Notes: generated from the letters alone by a model not told the origin. A stretch of DNA of 64,000 nt from Clostridiales bacterium (GCA_023666645.1 JAMPBP010000001.1:1074712-1138711), one strand, 5' to 3'. Shown: positions 44,032 to 53,983, numbered from the stretch's first letter. Translations and numbers: made by a program.

Positions 44032-44577
44032 ATGGAATGTTTAGTTAGAGAAGCTATTGACGATGATGTCAAATACTCACAGTACATCTGTGATTTAATT
44101 TACGAATCGGCACTTAAACGTGGAACAGGCATAGCCCGACGTTCGCCCGACTATATCGCTGAAAAAATCAAAGGGGGCAAAGCCGTAGTAGCAACAGATG
44201 GCGACCGCCTGGTTGGTTTCAGCTATATAGAAAGCTGGGGACATGGTGATTTTGTCGCTACAAGCGGACTCATAGTTGACCCCGAATACAGGCATCAGGG
44301 ACTTGCCGAACGCATAAAAAAGAACACATTCACACTTGCCCGCAATAAATTTCCCAACGCCAAATTGTTCAGTATAACCACGTCACTACCGGTAATGAAA
44401 CTAAACACCCGATTGGGATATGTACCCGTGACATTTTCAGAACTCACCGATGATGAAGAATTCTGGGCCGGTTGCAAGGGATGCATCAACTATGACATTT
44501 TGCAACGCAACAATAATGTGCGTTGCATATGCACAGGAATGCTCTATGACCCCAAAGAACATGAACAAACAGTTTGA
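44032..44577 (+). CDS. GNAT acyltransferase, probable N-acylglutamate synthase
   Basis: The 181-residue protein is a single GNAT domain (GLIVDPEYRHQGLAERIKKN is the acyl-CoA loop; VMKLNTRLGYVPV the second block). The C-terminal part has a Cys-containing tail (GCKGCINYDIL, RCICTGMLYDP). It is the first gene of the arginine operon and the only acyltransferase there, so it should acylate glutamate as the first step. Given the argF' type, the donor may be succinyl-CoA instead of acetyl-CoA. This family differs from E. coli ArgA, which has an extra kinase-like domain. Confidence 0.8.
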   Translation: MECLVREAIDDDVKYSQYICDLIYESALKRGTGIARRSPDYIAEKIKGGKAVVATDGDRLVGFSYIESWGHGDFVATSGLIVDPEYRHQGLAERIKKNTFTLARNKFPNAKLFSITTSLPVMKLNTRLGYVPVTFSELTDDEEFWAGCKGCINYDILQRNNNVRCICTGMLYDPKEHEQTV

Positions 44578-44646
44578 ATGTAGAGTGTTACTATCCAAAT
44601 ATATAAATAAACCAATTGATTAATAACCAATATAACGCTATATATA

Positions 44647-45840
44647 ATGAAAAAAAAAGTTGTTCTCGCTTTCAGCGGAGGTCTCGATACCTCGTTTGCT
44701 GTGAAATATCTCTCCAACGATTTGGGTTATGAAGTACACACAGCACTTGCAAATACAGGCGGTTTCTCGAAAGAAGAATGCGACAAGATAGCTCAGAGAG
44801 CCGAAGCGCTGGGAGCTGCTTCACATGTGACCCTTAATATCGAGAACGAATACTACGACAAGTGCATACGATACATGATTTATGGTGACATACTGCGCAA
44901 TGGTACATACCCCATATCAGTGAGCAGTGAACGCACATTCCAAGCTATCGCCATAATTGAATATGCAAAAAAAATAGGGGCCGATGCCGTAGCGCACGGT
45001 TCAACGGGTGCCGGCAATGATCAGGTGCGCTTCGATCTTACTTTCCAGATTCTCGCCCCAGAGATTGAAATCATCACTCCCACACGCGATATGACCCTCA
45101 CCCGCGAATTTGAAATCGACTATCTCAAGAAACATAACTTCGAGGCCGACTTCAAAAAGATGGAGTATTCCATCAACAAAGGATTATGGGGTACTTCCAT
45201 CGGTGGCAAAGAGACCCTGAAGTCTGAATTGACACTTCCTGAGTCGGCTTATCCATCACAAGTAGTCGAGACATCACCCAAATCGATAAAGATAGGTTTT
45301 GAAAAGGGTGAGATTGCAACAGTTGATGGCAAGAAGTTCAGCAATAAAGTAGATGCCATTCGCTACATCGAGTCAATCGGATCACGTTTCGGTATTGGTC
45401 GCGACATGCACATAGGCGATACAATCATAGGCATCAAGGGTAGGGTAGGTTTTGAGGCTGCAGCCGCAATGATTATAATAGGCGCTCACAAAATGCTGGA
45501 AAAACACACCATGACCAAATGGCAACTTTACTGGAAAGAGCAGGTGGCCAATTGGTATGGAATGTTCCTCCATGAAGCTCAATATCTTGAGCCCGTGATG
45601 AGAGATATCGAGGTTATGATGGAAAGCTCGCAACAACTCGTCACCGGTGTTGTCGAACTGTGCCTCCGTCCTTACTGTTTCCAGACAGTTGGCGTGGATT
45701 CTCCATACGACATGATGAAGACTGATTTCGGTGAATATGGCGAAATCAACAAGGCTTGGAGTGCCGACGATGTCAAAGGATTCACCAAAATCCTTGGCAA
45801 CCAGATGAAAATAGCCCAGAACATACGTAACAAGAAATGA
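44647..45840 (+). CDS. argG: Argininosuccinate synthase
   Basis: The 397-residue protein starts with the PP-loop AFSGGLDTSFAV (8-19), followed by AHGSTGAGNDQVRFDL and the DxWG-like YSINKGLWGTSIGG. It joins citrulline and aspartate using ATP, in the cytosol. The gene overlaps argC by 4 bases (ATGA). It lies 69 bases after the acyltransferase. Length matches the family; no changes in key motifs were seen. Confidence 0.95.
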   Translation: MKKKVVLAFSGGLDTSFAVKYLSNDLGYEVHTALANTGGFSKEECDKIAQRAEALGAASHVTLNIENEYYDKCIRYMIYGDILRNGTYPISVSSERTFQAIAIIEYAKKIGADAVAHGSTGAGNDQVRFDLTFQILAPEIEIITPTRDMTLTREFEIDYLKKHNFEADFKKMEYSINKGLWGTSIGGKETLKSELTLPESAYPSQVVETSPKSIKIGFEKGEIATVDGKKFSNKVDAIRYIESIGSRFGIGRDMHIGDTIIGIKGRVGFEAAAAMIIIGAHKMLEKHTMTKWQLYWKEQVANWYGMFLHEAQYLEPVMRDIEVMMESSQQLVTGVVELCLRPYCFQTVGVDSPYDMMKTDFGEYGEINKAWSADDVKGFTKILGNQMKIAQNIRNKK

Positions 45841-46808
45841 TACGCATTGCAATCATAGGAGCGGCCGGTTATACCGCAGGTGAACTGATACGCATTCTCG
45901 TGAATCATCCTGAGGCGACAATCGTGTGGGCCCATAGTAACAGCAACGCTGGAAAACCTATTACCGACATTCATGAAGGACTGTATGGTGATATCGATCT
46001 ATGCTTCACCGACACGGTTGATTTCACCGGTATTGACCTGTTGTTCTTGTGCTCGGCCCATGGCGATAGCTGTAAATTTCTGGAATCACACCAAGTTCCC
46101 GAACAAGTCAAAATCATAGACCTTGCACAAGACTTTCGCGATGAGTCTCACGGATTTGTATATGGCCTGCCCGAACTTAATCGGGAGCGCATAAAGGGGA
46201 CATCGCGTGTTGCCAATCCAGGTTGTTTTGCCACTGCCATACAGTTGGCTCTTCTGCCTGCCCAGGCAGCTGGAATAATAGAGGGCGACATTCATGTCAC
46301 AGCCATTACTGGATCGACCGGGGCGGGAGTGAAACCTACCTCCAAGACACATTTCAGCTGGCGTTCCGACAACATTTCGACCTACAAGGAGTTCACACAT
46401 CAGCATCTGCTTGAGATAAGCCGCAATCTTTCAATAATAGCTTATGAACACGACAAAGCCACACCCACAATCAACTTTGTCCCCGTGAGAGGTGATTTTG
46501 CCCGTGGTATCTTTGCTTCGGTCTACTTTGACAGCAAACTTGAAGAATCTGCCATAGCCAAGTTATATCATGATTTCTATGACGGAGCAGCCTTTACACA
46601 TGCTGTCGACTTTCCTCTCGACCTTAAACAGGTTGTCAACACAAACAAGGCACTTGTCAACGTCACAAAACATGGCGACAAGGTTCATGTTGTATCAATA
46701 ATCGACAATCTGCTAAAAGGTGCATCCGGACAGGCAGTACAGAATATGAACCTGATTTTCGGACTCGACGAAGTCACCGGCTTGAGATTGAAAGCATCAG
46801 CATTTTAA
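45837..46808 (+). CDS. argC: N-acyl-gamma-glutamyl-phosphate reductase
   Basis: The 323-residue protein has the NADP-binding loop GAAGYTAGEL (8-17) and the active-site NPGCFAT with C130. The HxxE-like segment (TSKTHFSWRSDN) and GASGQAVQN near the end are family blocks. It reduces N-acylglutamyl phosphate to the semialdehyde. It overlaps argG by 4 bases and argD starts 25 bases later. Confidence 0.95.
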   Translation: MIRIAIIGAAGYTAGELIRILVNHPEATIVWAHSNSNAGKPITDIHEGLYGDIDLCFTDTVDFTGIDLLFLCSAHGDSCKFLESHQVPEQVKIIDLAQDFRDESHGFVYGLPELNRERIKGTSRVANPGCFATAIQLALLPAQAAGIIEGDIHVTAITGSTGAGVKPTSKTHFSWRSDNISTYKEFTHQHLLEISRNLSIIAYEHDKATPTINFVPVRGDFARGIFASVYFDSKLEESAIAKLYHDFYDGAAFTHAVDFPLDLKQVVNTNKALVNVTKHGDKVHVVSIIDNLLKGASGQAVQNMNLIFGLDEVTGLRLKASAF

Positions 46809-46833
46809 ACCACTTCACTCATTAAATTCTACA

Positions 46834-47949
46834 ATGAACTGTTTTGACGTCTATTCACTATATCCCATAGAACCGGTAAAGGGATGTGGCTCATATGTCT
46901 ACGACTCTGACGGGAACGAATATCTCGATCTGTATGGTGGACACGCTGTAATATCTATAGGTCATGCTCACCCGCGATATGTCCAGGCGTTGACCGACCA
47001 ACTCTCGCGTCTCGGGTTCTATTCCAACTCAGTGCTCAATTCACTTCAAGTGAAACTCGCTGAAAAGCTTGGCCATATGTCGGGCTACGAGAACTACTCG
47101 CTGTTCTTATGCAACTCAGGAGCCGAAGCCAACGAGAACGCTGTTAAACTGGCATCATTTGCCACAGGGCGCGACAAAGTATTGGCATTCAATAAATCAT
47201 TTCATGGACGCACATCAGGAGCTGTGGCCCTCACTGACAATCCCAAGATTGTGTCACCTTTCAATAGGACTGATAAAGTGACTTTCATACCACTCAATAA
47301 TATTGAGGCTGTAGAGCGGGAACTTGCAACCGGAGAATATGCAGCTGTAATTATAGAAGGTATTCAAGGAGTGGCAGGGATACATCTGCCCGATGACCGT
47401 TTCATGGTGAATCTGCGTGAGATAACACGCAAATATGGAACAAAACTTATTGTCGACGAGGTACAATCGGGCTATGGACGCACAGGGCGCTTCTTTGCGC
47501 ATCAGCACGCCGGCATATGTCCCGACATAATTTCTATGGCCAAAGGCATGGGTAACGGCTTCCCTATAGGTGGCATACTCATTGCTCCCGACATAAAGCC
47601 GGTCAACGGAATGCTTGGCACTACCTTTGGTGGCAATCATCTCGCATGTGCCGCAGCTTTGGCGGTGCTCGATGTCATGGACGATGAGCAATTGATTGCC
47701 AATGCCGCGCGTGTCGGAGACTGGACAATTTCCCATCTTCGTGAAATTGGAGGTAAAATTAAGGAAGTGAGAGGCCGCGGTCTCATGATTGGACTTGAGA
47801 TTGATGGCGACGCGCCATCGATGCGTCGTAACATTCTTTTCGACAAACATATATTTACAGGTGGAGCGGGCGCTACAACTATAAGACTGTTGCCAGCCTT
47901 GAACATCACCACTTCCCACATTCAAAAATTCTTAGACGCCATACAATGA
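46834..47949 (+). CDS. argD: N-acylornithine aminotransferase
   Basis: The 371-residue class-III aminotransferase has FLCNSGAEANENAVKLA, the FNKSFHGRTSGA block, LIVDEVQSGYGRTG and the PLP lysine K237 in SMAKGMGNGFPIGG. It transfers the amino group from glutamate to N-acylglutamate semialdehyde. It overlaps the transcarbamylase gene by 4 bases. It is shorter than E. coli ArgD (406) but of usual length for the phylum. Confidence 0.93.
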   Translation: MNCFDVYSLYPIEPVKGCGSYVYDSDGNEYLDLYGGHAVISIGHAHPRYVQALTDQLSRLGFYSNSVLNSLQVKLAEKLGHMSGYENYSLFLCNSGAEANENAVKLASFATGRDKVLAFNKSFHGRTSGAVALTDNPKIVSPFNRTDKVTFIPLNNIEAVERELATGEYAAVIIEGIQGVAGIHLPDDRFMVNLREITRKYGTKLIVDEVQSGYGRTGRFFAHQHAGICPDIISMAKGMGNGFPIGGILIAPDIKPVNGMLGTTFGGNHLACAAALAVLDVMDDEQLIANAARVGDWTISHLREIGGKIKEVRGRGLMIGLEIDGDAPSMRRNILFDKHIFTGGAGATTIRLLPALNITTSHIQKFLDAIQ

Positions 47950-48899
47950 AAAAATTCACAACTGTCAATGATATCGGAGACCTCAATGTAGCTTTGAACG
48001 AAGCCTTTGAAATTAAAGCCAATCGCTTTGCTTTCAAAAATATTGGTTGTAACCGTACACTTCTGATGGTATTCTTCAATTCAAGTCTGCGCACACGACT
48101 GTCAACACAGAAAGCCGCTCTCAACTTGGGCATGAATGTCATTGTGCTCGATGTCAACCAGGGAGCCTGGAAACTTGAGACAGAGCGTGGCGTAATAATG
48201 GACGGTGACAAAGCCGAACACATGCTTGAGGCAATTCCAGTGATGGGTTCCTACTGTGACATCATTGGGGTGCGATCTTTCGCACGTTTTGAGAACAAGG
48301 AAGATGACTATAACGAAACCATCCTTGAGCAATTCATCAAATACTCAGGACGACCGGTCTTCTCCATGGAAGCTGCCACGCGTCACCCATTGCAAAGTTT
48401 TGCCGACCTGATCACAATCGAGGAGTTTAAAGAAGTGAAGCGTCCTAAGATTGTAATGTCATGGGCTCCACACCCCAAAGCACTGCCGCAGGCTGTTCCA
48501 AACTCATTTGCCGAATGGATTAACGCAACGGACTATGAATTTGTAATCACCCACCCCCACGGCTATGAACTTGACCCACGATTCACAGGCAACGCCACCA
48601 TAGAATACGACCAGGACAAAGCGCTCGAAGGAGCCGACTTCGTCTATGCAAAAAACTGGGCCGCATACACCGGTGACAACTATGGAAAAGTACTGTCGAC
48701 CGACCGTTCATGGACCATCGACTCGCAAAAGATGGGTCTCACCAATAATGCCCGTTTCATGCACTGCCTCCCCGTGAGACGAAATATGATCGTCACCGAC
48801 GACGTTATAGAAAGTGAGCGCAGCATTGTCATACCTGAAGCTGCCAATCGCGAAATATCAGCCCAGGTGGTATTAAAACGACTGTTACAAAGCCTATGA
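47946..48899 (+). CDS. argF': N-succinyl/acetyl-ornithine carbamoyltransferase
   Basis: The 317-residue protein has the carbamoyl-phosphate loop SSLRTRLST (46-54), the RHPLQSFAD block and HCLPVRRN. Its overall pattern is the SOTCase of Bacteroides fragilis: VIVLDVNQGAWKLETERG, then YCDIIGVRSFARFENKE. In that enzyme Pro90 selects succinylornithine and the acetyl enzyme of Xanthomonas has Glu92 there. Here residue 90 is Ala (MDGDKAEHML), so substrate preference is not settled by the motif. It makes N-acylcitrulline. Confidence 0.9.
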   Translation: MKKFTTVNDIGDLNVALNEAFEIKANRFAFKNIGCNRTLLMVFFNSSLRTRLSTQKAALNLGMNVIVLDVNQGAWKLETERGVIMDGDKAEHMLEAIPVMGSYCDIIGVRSFARFENKEDDYNETILEQFIKYSGRPVFSMEAATRHPLQSFADLITIEEFKEVKRPKIVMSWAPHPKALPQAVPNSFAEWINATDYEFVITHPHGYELDPRFTGNATIEYDQDKALEGADFVYAKNWAAYTGDNYGKVLSTDRSWTIDSQKMGLTNNARFMHCLPVRRNMIVTDDVIESERSIVIPEAANREISAQVVLKRLLQSL

Positions 48900-49666
48900 T
48901 CAAAGTTATCAAAATAGGGGGAAATGTTATCGATGACGAAACCAAGCTCGACGCATTTCTTCTCGACTTCGCCAAAGTCGACGGTCCAAAGATTCTCGTA
49001 CATGGTGGCGGCAAGATAGCAACCCGCATGGCCGAGCGTCTTGGAGTTGAAACATGCATGGTCCAGGGGCGTCGTGTCACCAGCAAACCCATGCTCGACA
49101 TCGCGGTAATGGTTTATGCCGGATTACTTAATAAACGCATCGTTGCCCGTCTGCAAGCCATTGGAGTCAACTCTATAGGATTATGTGGGGCCGATGCCGG
49201 CTGTATCACATCCCAACGGCGGGAAGCCTCGCCTGTCGATTATGGCGAGGTTGGTGATGTCACCGGTGTCAACGCTTCATCCTTAATGTCGCTTATTAAT
49301 GCATCAATGACTCCGGTGATATGTGCCATAACTGCCGACACCCAAGGTAACCTCCTAAACACCAACGCTGATACAGTAGCTACAGAAACCGCCAAGGCAC
49401 TGAGTGCCCTGAGTGAAACGCGTCTCACTTTCTGTTTCGAGAAGAATGGAGTACTCAAAAATATTGACGACCCTACATCGGTAATAAGACACATCAACCC
49501 TTACAACATAGCATCTCTGATTGCCGATGGGACAGTGAGCGCCGGTATGATTCCCAAAATCAATAATGCACTCGAAGCAGTAACCCAATCACCGATAGAG
49601 AGCGTAATTATCAAAAATTCTGACAATCTCAACGATGATTCAGGAACTATAGTATCACGCAGTTGA
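48896..49666 (+). CDS. argB: N-acylglutamate kinase
   Basis: The 256-residue amino-acid kinase family protein starts IKVIKIGGNVIDDE, has LVHGGGKIATRMAERLG and GRRVTSKPMLDIAVM, and ends with MIPKINNALEAV. It phosphorylates N-acetyl- or N-succinylglutamate. It overlaps both neighbours by 4 bases. It lacks the N-terminal helix of arginine-inhibited kinases, so feedback control by arginine on this enzyme is unlikely; this is an inference from family knowledge. Confidence 0.93.
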   Translation: MIKVIKIGGNVIDDETKLDAFLLDFAKVDGPKILVHGGGKIATRMAERLGVETCMVQGRRVTSKPMLDIAVMVYAGLLNKRIVARLQAIGVNSIGLCGADAGCITSQRREASPVDYGEVGDVTGVNASSLMSLINASMTPVICAITADTQGNLLNTNADTVATETAKALSALSETRLTFCFEKNGVLKNIDDPTSVIRHINPYNIASLIADGTVSAGMIPKINNALEAVTQSPIESVIIKNSDNLNDDSGTIVSRS

Positions 49667-50724
49667 TGGATAAAAGGACGCAAACATACATTTCACTGTT
49701 AGAGCAGTTGATAGCCACACCGTCTATTTCGCGCGACGAAGCGGCCACCGCTACAATTTTGGAGCAATTTCTTTCAAGCCATGGAGTGGGAGAGATAAAG
49801 CGCATAGGCAATAATATCATTGCCTACAGGACCGACTATGACATGTCTCGCCCTACATTGATGCTCAATTCCCATCACGACACCGTGAGACCCAACAAAG
49901 GTTATACACGCGACCCCTTTACTCCATCGATTGAAGCTGGACGACTGTATGGACTGGGGAGCAATGATGCCGGTGCATCACTGGTCTCACTCATGGCTGC
50001 GTTTATTGAGACGCAGCTGTTGAAATTGCCATTCAACATTGTCTTGGCATTATCGGCCGAAGAAGAGTGTTCGGGTGCTAACGGCATGAAGCGCATCGTC
50101 AATGAGATTGACTGTATTGACATGGCTATTGTGGGCGAGCCCACATCACTGCAATGTGCCATAGGAGAGCGGGGGCTGCTCGTGCTTGATTGTGTTACGA
50201 CAGGTGAGAGCGGTCACGCGGCACGCAACACAGGAGTCAACGCCCTTTATAAGGCTGTCGATGACATCAATAAATTGCGTTCACTCAAATTTGACCGTCA
50301 ATCAGCGACTCTTGGCGATATCACCCTTAACGTAACAATGATTGAGGCCGGGTCCCAGCATAATGTGATTCCTGACGAATGCAAATATGTTGTAGATGTG
50401 CGCACCACCGATGCCTACACCAACCTTGAGACCCTTCAGATCATACGTGACACGGTGACCGCTGAAGTGACTCCACGGTCAACCCATCTATCGGCATCGG
50501 CCATCGACAGTTCACACCCCCTTGTGCAAACTATCGACCGGCTGGGAATCACTAAAGTTTTATCTCCCACTATGTCTGATATGGCTTTGATGCCATTTCC
50601 CTCAATAAAGATAGGACCCGGAGACTCGTGCCGTTCGCACACGGCCGACGAATATGTCATGATTGATGACATTAGGCGGGCAATTGACTTATACATTAAT
50701 ATCATAAAATCCATCAAGATATGA
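49663..50724 (+). CDS. argE: M20 family N-acylornithine/acylcitrulline deacylase
   Basis: The 353-residue protein has the M20 zinc peptidase motifs NSHHDTVRPNKGYTRDPF, GLGSNDAGASL, and ALSAEEECSGANG with the catalytic EE. A dimerisation insert starts with ESGHAARNTGVNALYKAV. It removes the acyl group, completing the acylated branch. In the SOTC pathway the substrate is N-acylcitrulline. It overlaps argB and argH by 4 bases each. Confidence 0.9.
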   Translation: MMDKRTQTYISLLEQLIATPSISRDEAATATILEQFLSSHGVGEIKRIGNNIIAYRTDYDMSRPTLMLNSHHDTVRPNKGYTRDPFTPSIEAGRLYGLGSNDAGASLVSLMAAFIETQLLKLPFNIVLALSAEEECSGANGMKRIVNEIDCIDMAIVGEPTSLQCAIGERGLLVLDCVTTGESGHAARNTGVNALYKAVDDINKLRSLKFDRQSATLGDITLNVTMIEAGSQHNVIPDECKYVVDVRTTDAYTNLETLQIIRDTVTAEVTPRSTHLSASAIDSSHPLVQTIDRLGITKVLSPTMSDMALMPFPSIKIGPGDSCRSHTADEYVMIDDIRRAIDLYINIIKSIKI

Positions 50725-52046
50725 CAACAACTAAACTATGGGATAAAGGGGTTGCCCCAGACGAAATGATACAGGACTTTACAGTGGGCAACGACCCCGA
50801 GCTCGATATGCTCATGGCCCGGCATGATGTCATAGGGTCCATGGCACATGTCACAATGCTTGAAAGCATCGGACTCATAGGTCACGATGAGCTACCCATT
50901 CTACTCGATGCAATGAAGGGGATTGTTGCAGAAATAGACCGTGGAGAATTTGAGATTGAACCCGGAGTTGAAGATATCCACTCACAGGTTGAACTTCTGC
51001 TCACACGCCGTCTTGGCGATATAGGTAAAAAGATTCATTCAGGACGCTCACGCAACGACCAGGTTCTTGTCGACCTGAAGCTTTACATGCGTGACCGTTT
51101 GTCTCAGACAGTTTCGTCAGTAAAAAAATTATTCGACCTACTCATCTCCCTCAGCGATCGCTACAAGGATATCCTCATGCCTGGATACACCCACCTTCAG
51201 GTGGCAATGCCATCTTCCTTCGGCTTATGGTTTGGTGCTTATGCCGAGACGCTTATTGATGATATGCGTCTTGTCAAGGCTGCTTATGATATTGTCAATC
51301 AGAATCCGCTTGGCTCGGGGGCAGGCTATGGATCATCTTTTCCACTGGACAGGGAAATGACAACAAGCCTGCTCGACTTTGCCGATTTACACTACAATGT
51401 AGTGGCGGCACAGATGAGCCGTGGCAAGAGTGAACGTGCCGTAGCTGTCGCCCTGGCTGCTGTCGCCGCCACATTGGGACGACTGGCGATGGATGTGTGT
51501 CTTTACATGAGTCCCAACTATGCCTTCATCTCGTTCCCCGATGAATTCACCACTGGTTCCAGCATAATGCCACACAAGAAAAATCCTGATGTCTTTGAAA
51601 TCATGCGAGGCAAGTGCAACCGGTTGCAATCCATACCCAACGAGCTAACGCTGCTCATGGCCAATCTGCCGATGGGATATCATCGTGACAACCAACTTCT
51701 CAAAGATGTAATTTTCCCGGCATTCGACCAACTCAAAGATTGTATCGACCTATGTGAACTGATGCTCAATCACATAAAAGTCAACCATAATATAATCAAC
51801 GACCCACGTTACAACTATCTCTTTACGGTAGAGGAAGTGAATCGCATGGTGCTTCAGGGTGTACCTTTCAGAGAGGCCTACCGGCGCGTGGGTGCCGAAG
51901 TACAGAACGGGACTTTCAAACCCGACCGCACAATCAAACACACCCACACCGGCAGCATAGGCAATCTGGCCAATGACCGCATCAACGCCAAGATGCAAGC
52001 AATAATCGATTCCTTCCCATCACTCAACAAATTATCAACATTGTAA
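50721..52046 (+). CDS. argH: Argininosuccinate lyase
   Basis: The 441-residue fumarase/aspartase superfamily enzyme has GVEDIHSQVELLLTRRLG, KIHSGRSRNDQVLVDLKLYM, GYTHLQVAMPSS and the signature GSSIMPHKKNPDVFEIM with the catalytic serine. It splits argininosuccinate into arginine and fumarate, the last step. It overlaps argE by 4 bases and its TAA shares one base with the asnA ATG. Confidence 0.95.
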   Translation: MTTTKLWDKGVAPDEMIQDFTVGNDPELDMLMARHDVIGSMAHVTMLESIGLIGHDELPILLDAMKGIVAEIDRGEFEIEPGVEDIHSQVELLLTRRLGDIGKKIHSGRSRNDQVLVDLKLYMRDRLSQTVSSVKKLFDLLISLSDRYKDILMPGYTHLQVAMPSSFGLWFGAYAETLIDDMRLVKAAYDIVNQNPLGSGAGYGSSFPLDREMTTSLLDFADLHYNVVAAQMSRGKSERAVAVALAAVAATLGRLAMDVCLYMSPNYAFISFPDEFTTGSSIMPHKKNPDVFEIMRGKCNRLQSIPNELTLLMANLPMGYHRDNQLLKDVIFPAFDQLKDCIDLCELMLNHIKVNHNIINDPRYNYLFTVEEVNRMVLQGVPFREAYRRVGAEVQNGTFKPDRTIKHTHTGSIGNLANDRINAKMQAIIDSFPSLNKLSTL

Positions 52047-53080
52047 TGAGCCTGATAATCCCCAAAAACTACAGTACAAAACTTCTACCCGAGACAACTG
52101 AGATAGCAATTAAACGCATCAAGGATTTTTTTCAGGGACAGCTCTCGACTGCCTTGAACCTACGACGGGTTACAGCACCATTATTCGTCACTGCCGATTC
52201 AGGATTGAATGACAACCTCAACGGAGTGGAACGACCTGTGTCATTCATAGCTCCGGCATTAGGCAATGCCGAAATTCAGATTGTACACTCGCTCGCAAAA
52301 TGGAAAAGGCTCAAGCTGGCCGACTATGAGATTACCCCCGGGTATGGACTCTACACCGACATGAATGCCATCAGAGCCGATGAAGACCTTGATAATCTTC
52401 ACTCTCTATATGTTGACCAGTGGGACTGGGAACAGACGATTCTCCCTGAGCAACGCACAACATCCTATCTTCAGGAAACTGTAAAGAAAATATACATGGC
52501 TGTGCGGGCTACCCAGAATATGGTCCATGAACAGTTTCCCCATATAAAACCGGTCTTACCCCCCGATGTGACTTTCATTCACTCGCAGAAACTGCTTGAC
52601 ATGTTCCCGGGCCTCACTCCCAAAGAGCGTGAGAACGAAGCTTGCCGGCAATATGGGGCTGTGTTCATACAAGGTATCGGAGCCCGGCTATCCAACGGGG
52701 AGCCTCATGATGGACGTGCACCCGACTATGACGACTGGTCGACAATCGATGAAAATGGCAACGTTGGTCTCAATGGCGACCTCCTCGTGTGGAATGACAC
52801 GCTTGGCATAGCTTTCGAACTTTCCTCCATGGGAATACGTGTGGACTCTGACTCGCTGAAGAAACAATTGCACATGAATGGTTGTGATGACCGTCTGAAA
52901 TTACCATTCCACTCCAAGCTTCTTAATGGGCAATTACCTCTTTCGATAGGCGGTGGAATAGGGCAGAGCCGCTTGTGCATGCTGTTGCTGCAAAAAGCTC
53001 ATATCGGAGAGGTTCAATCAAGTCTGTGGCCCGATGAGCATCGCAAAATATTTGCCAGGTCGGGTATAGTCCTTCTTTAA
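52046..53080 (+). CDS. asnA: Aspartate-ammonia ligase (AsnA)
   Basis: The 344-residue protein is the class-II-synthetase-like AsnA: VTAPLFVTADSGLNDNLNG at the start, GLYTDMNAIRADEDLDNLHS, YVDQWDWE and, at the end, GGGIGQSRLCMLLLQKAHIGE. It makes asparagine from aspartate, ammonia and ATP. Its TAATG junction with argH shows translational coupling. Both AsnA and ArgG draw on aspartate, so shared control is plausible. Start chosen at MSLIIPKNY. Confidence 0.95.
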   Translation: MSLIIPKNYSTKLLPETTEIAIKRIKDFFQGQLSTALNLRRVTAPLFVTADSGLNDNLNGVERPVSFIAPALGNAEIQIVHSLAKWKRLKLADYEITPGYGLYTDMNAIRADEDLDNLHSLYVDQWDWEQTILPEQRTTSYLQETVKKIYMAVRATQNMVHEQFPHIKPVLPPDVTFIHSQKLLDMFPGLTPKERENEACRQYGAVFIQGIGARLSNGEPHDGRAPDYDDWSTIDENGNVGLNGDLLVWNDTLGIAFELSSMGIRVDSDSLKKQLHMNGCDDRLKLPFHSKLLNGQLPLSIGGGIGQSRLCMLLLQKAHIGEVQSSLWPDEHRKIFARSGIVLL

Positions 53081-53100
53081 ATTAAGAACCAATCAAAATT

Positions 53101-53161
53101 AAGAACCCATCAGATAAGAAGGTTGAATATCTGTAACCAACATTCTTTCTGATGGGCTCTT
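53101..53161 (+). terminator. Terminator of the arginine operon
   Basis: CCCATCAGA (53106-53114) pairs with TCTGATGGG (53148-53156), extended by AAGA/TCTT outside and AAGAA/TTCTT inside. It lies 20 bases after asnA. Confidence 0.7.
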
Positions 53162-53181
53162 GCTCTACCTACCTAAATTTA

Positions 53182-53976
53182 TCAATTATTTCCAGAATAA
53201 GTGGTGATATGGTTAACCTTGATCACATCACCTTGACACGGACACACTTCTATCTCATTATAAGCTCCATCTATTACAAAGTTCAATCCATCTTGATTAC
53301 CGCCTGTGATCATCAACCGGCTGAGTGCACTCTCATTGTTTATATTTATAGCAGCATCGGTAGTCGCATTGTAATGAAGATTCTTCAAACTTGATTTATT
53401 AAGGTTGACCGATTCACAATTTCTGATTATCAAAGTATCAATAGAGCTGTTGTCAACAATAATATTCGAGATAGCATAAGTTTTGATATCCATCACATTC
53501 TGTCTCATATCGTCAATGACTATTTTGACATCAGAATCAGTATTCAACACAATTTCTGAACGGGACAATTCATCCGGAACCAATAAGGTGATATCCCGGG
53601 AATAATCCTCTTCATAATAATAGGCACCGTATTTGCTCTTTATTGCAACTCTCAGGTATGCATTTTCTTCATGAACCGATACTGAATCACATATGTTGAC
53701 AGGCATAATAAGTTGCGGAACATCGATTACACTATCGGTCTTGATATTGACTTTAGTTCTACCTAAGTAAACCATATCATTGGTGTTGATTCTCGTGATT
53801 GATAAATCGATACCACTGAATGAGGGTAACTCAATAGTCTTTACCTCATTTGACACTTTGAATTTGTCTATGTTTTCACATCGTTCACCGGCAAAGCGCA
53901 TTATAGTCCAAAACGCGGCAACTGATATAATTGCACCTACCGTGAACACTATCATTAACTTGGTTGAGTTTTTCAT
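53182..53976 (-). CDS. Membrane-anchored beta-rich protein of the GntR/ABC operon
   Basis: The 264-residue protein has an N-terminal TM segment (about 8-28) and a long beta-rich exterior with repeating short strands (IVLNTDSDVKIVIDD, NIIVDNSSIDTLIIRN, SVNLNKSSLKNLHYN). This resembles DUF2807/DUF4097-type beta-helix 'putative adhesin' domains, but I cannot name the family firmly. It is the last gene after the GntR regulator (7-base gap), a common arrangement in Bacteroidales. Probably anchored to the inner membrane, facing the periplasm. Confidence 0.7.
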   Translation of the reverse strand: MKNSTKLMIVFTVGAIISVAAFWTIMRFAGERCENIDKFKVSNEVKTIELPSFSGIDLSITRINTNDMVYLGRTKVNIKTDSVIDVPQLIMPVNICDSVSVHEENAYLRVAIKSKYGAYYYEEDYSRDITLLVPDELSRSEIVLNTDSDVKIVIDDMRQNVMDIKTYAISNIIVDNSSIDTLIIRNCESVNLNKSSLKNLHYNATTDAAININNESALSRLMITGGNQDGLNFVIDGAYNEIEVCPCQGDVIKVNHITTYSGNN

Positions 53977-53983
53977 CTCTATA

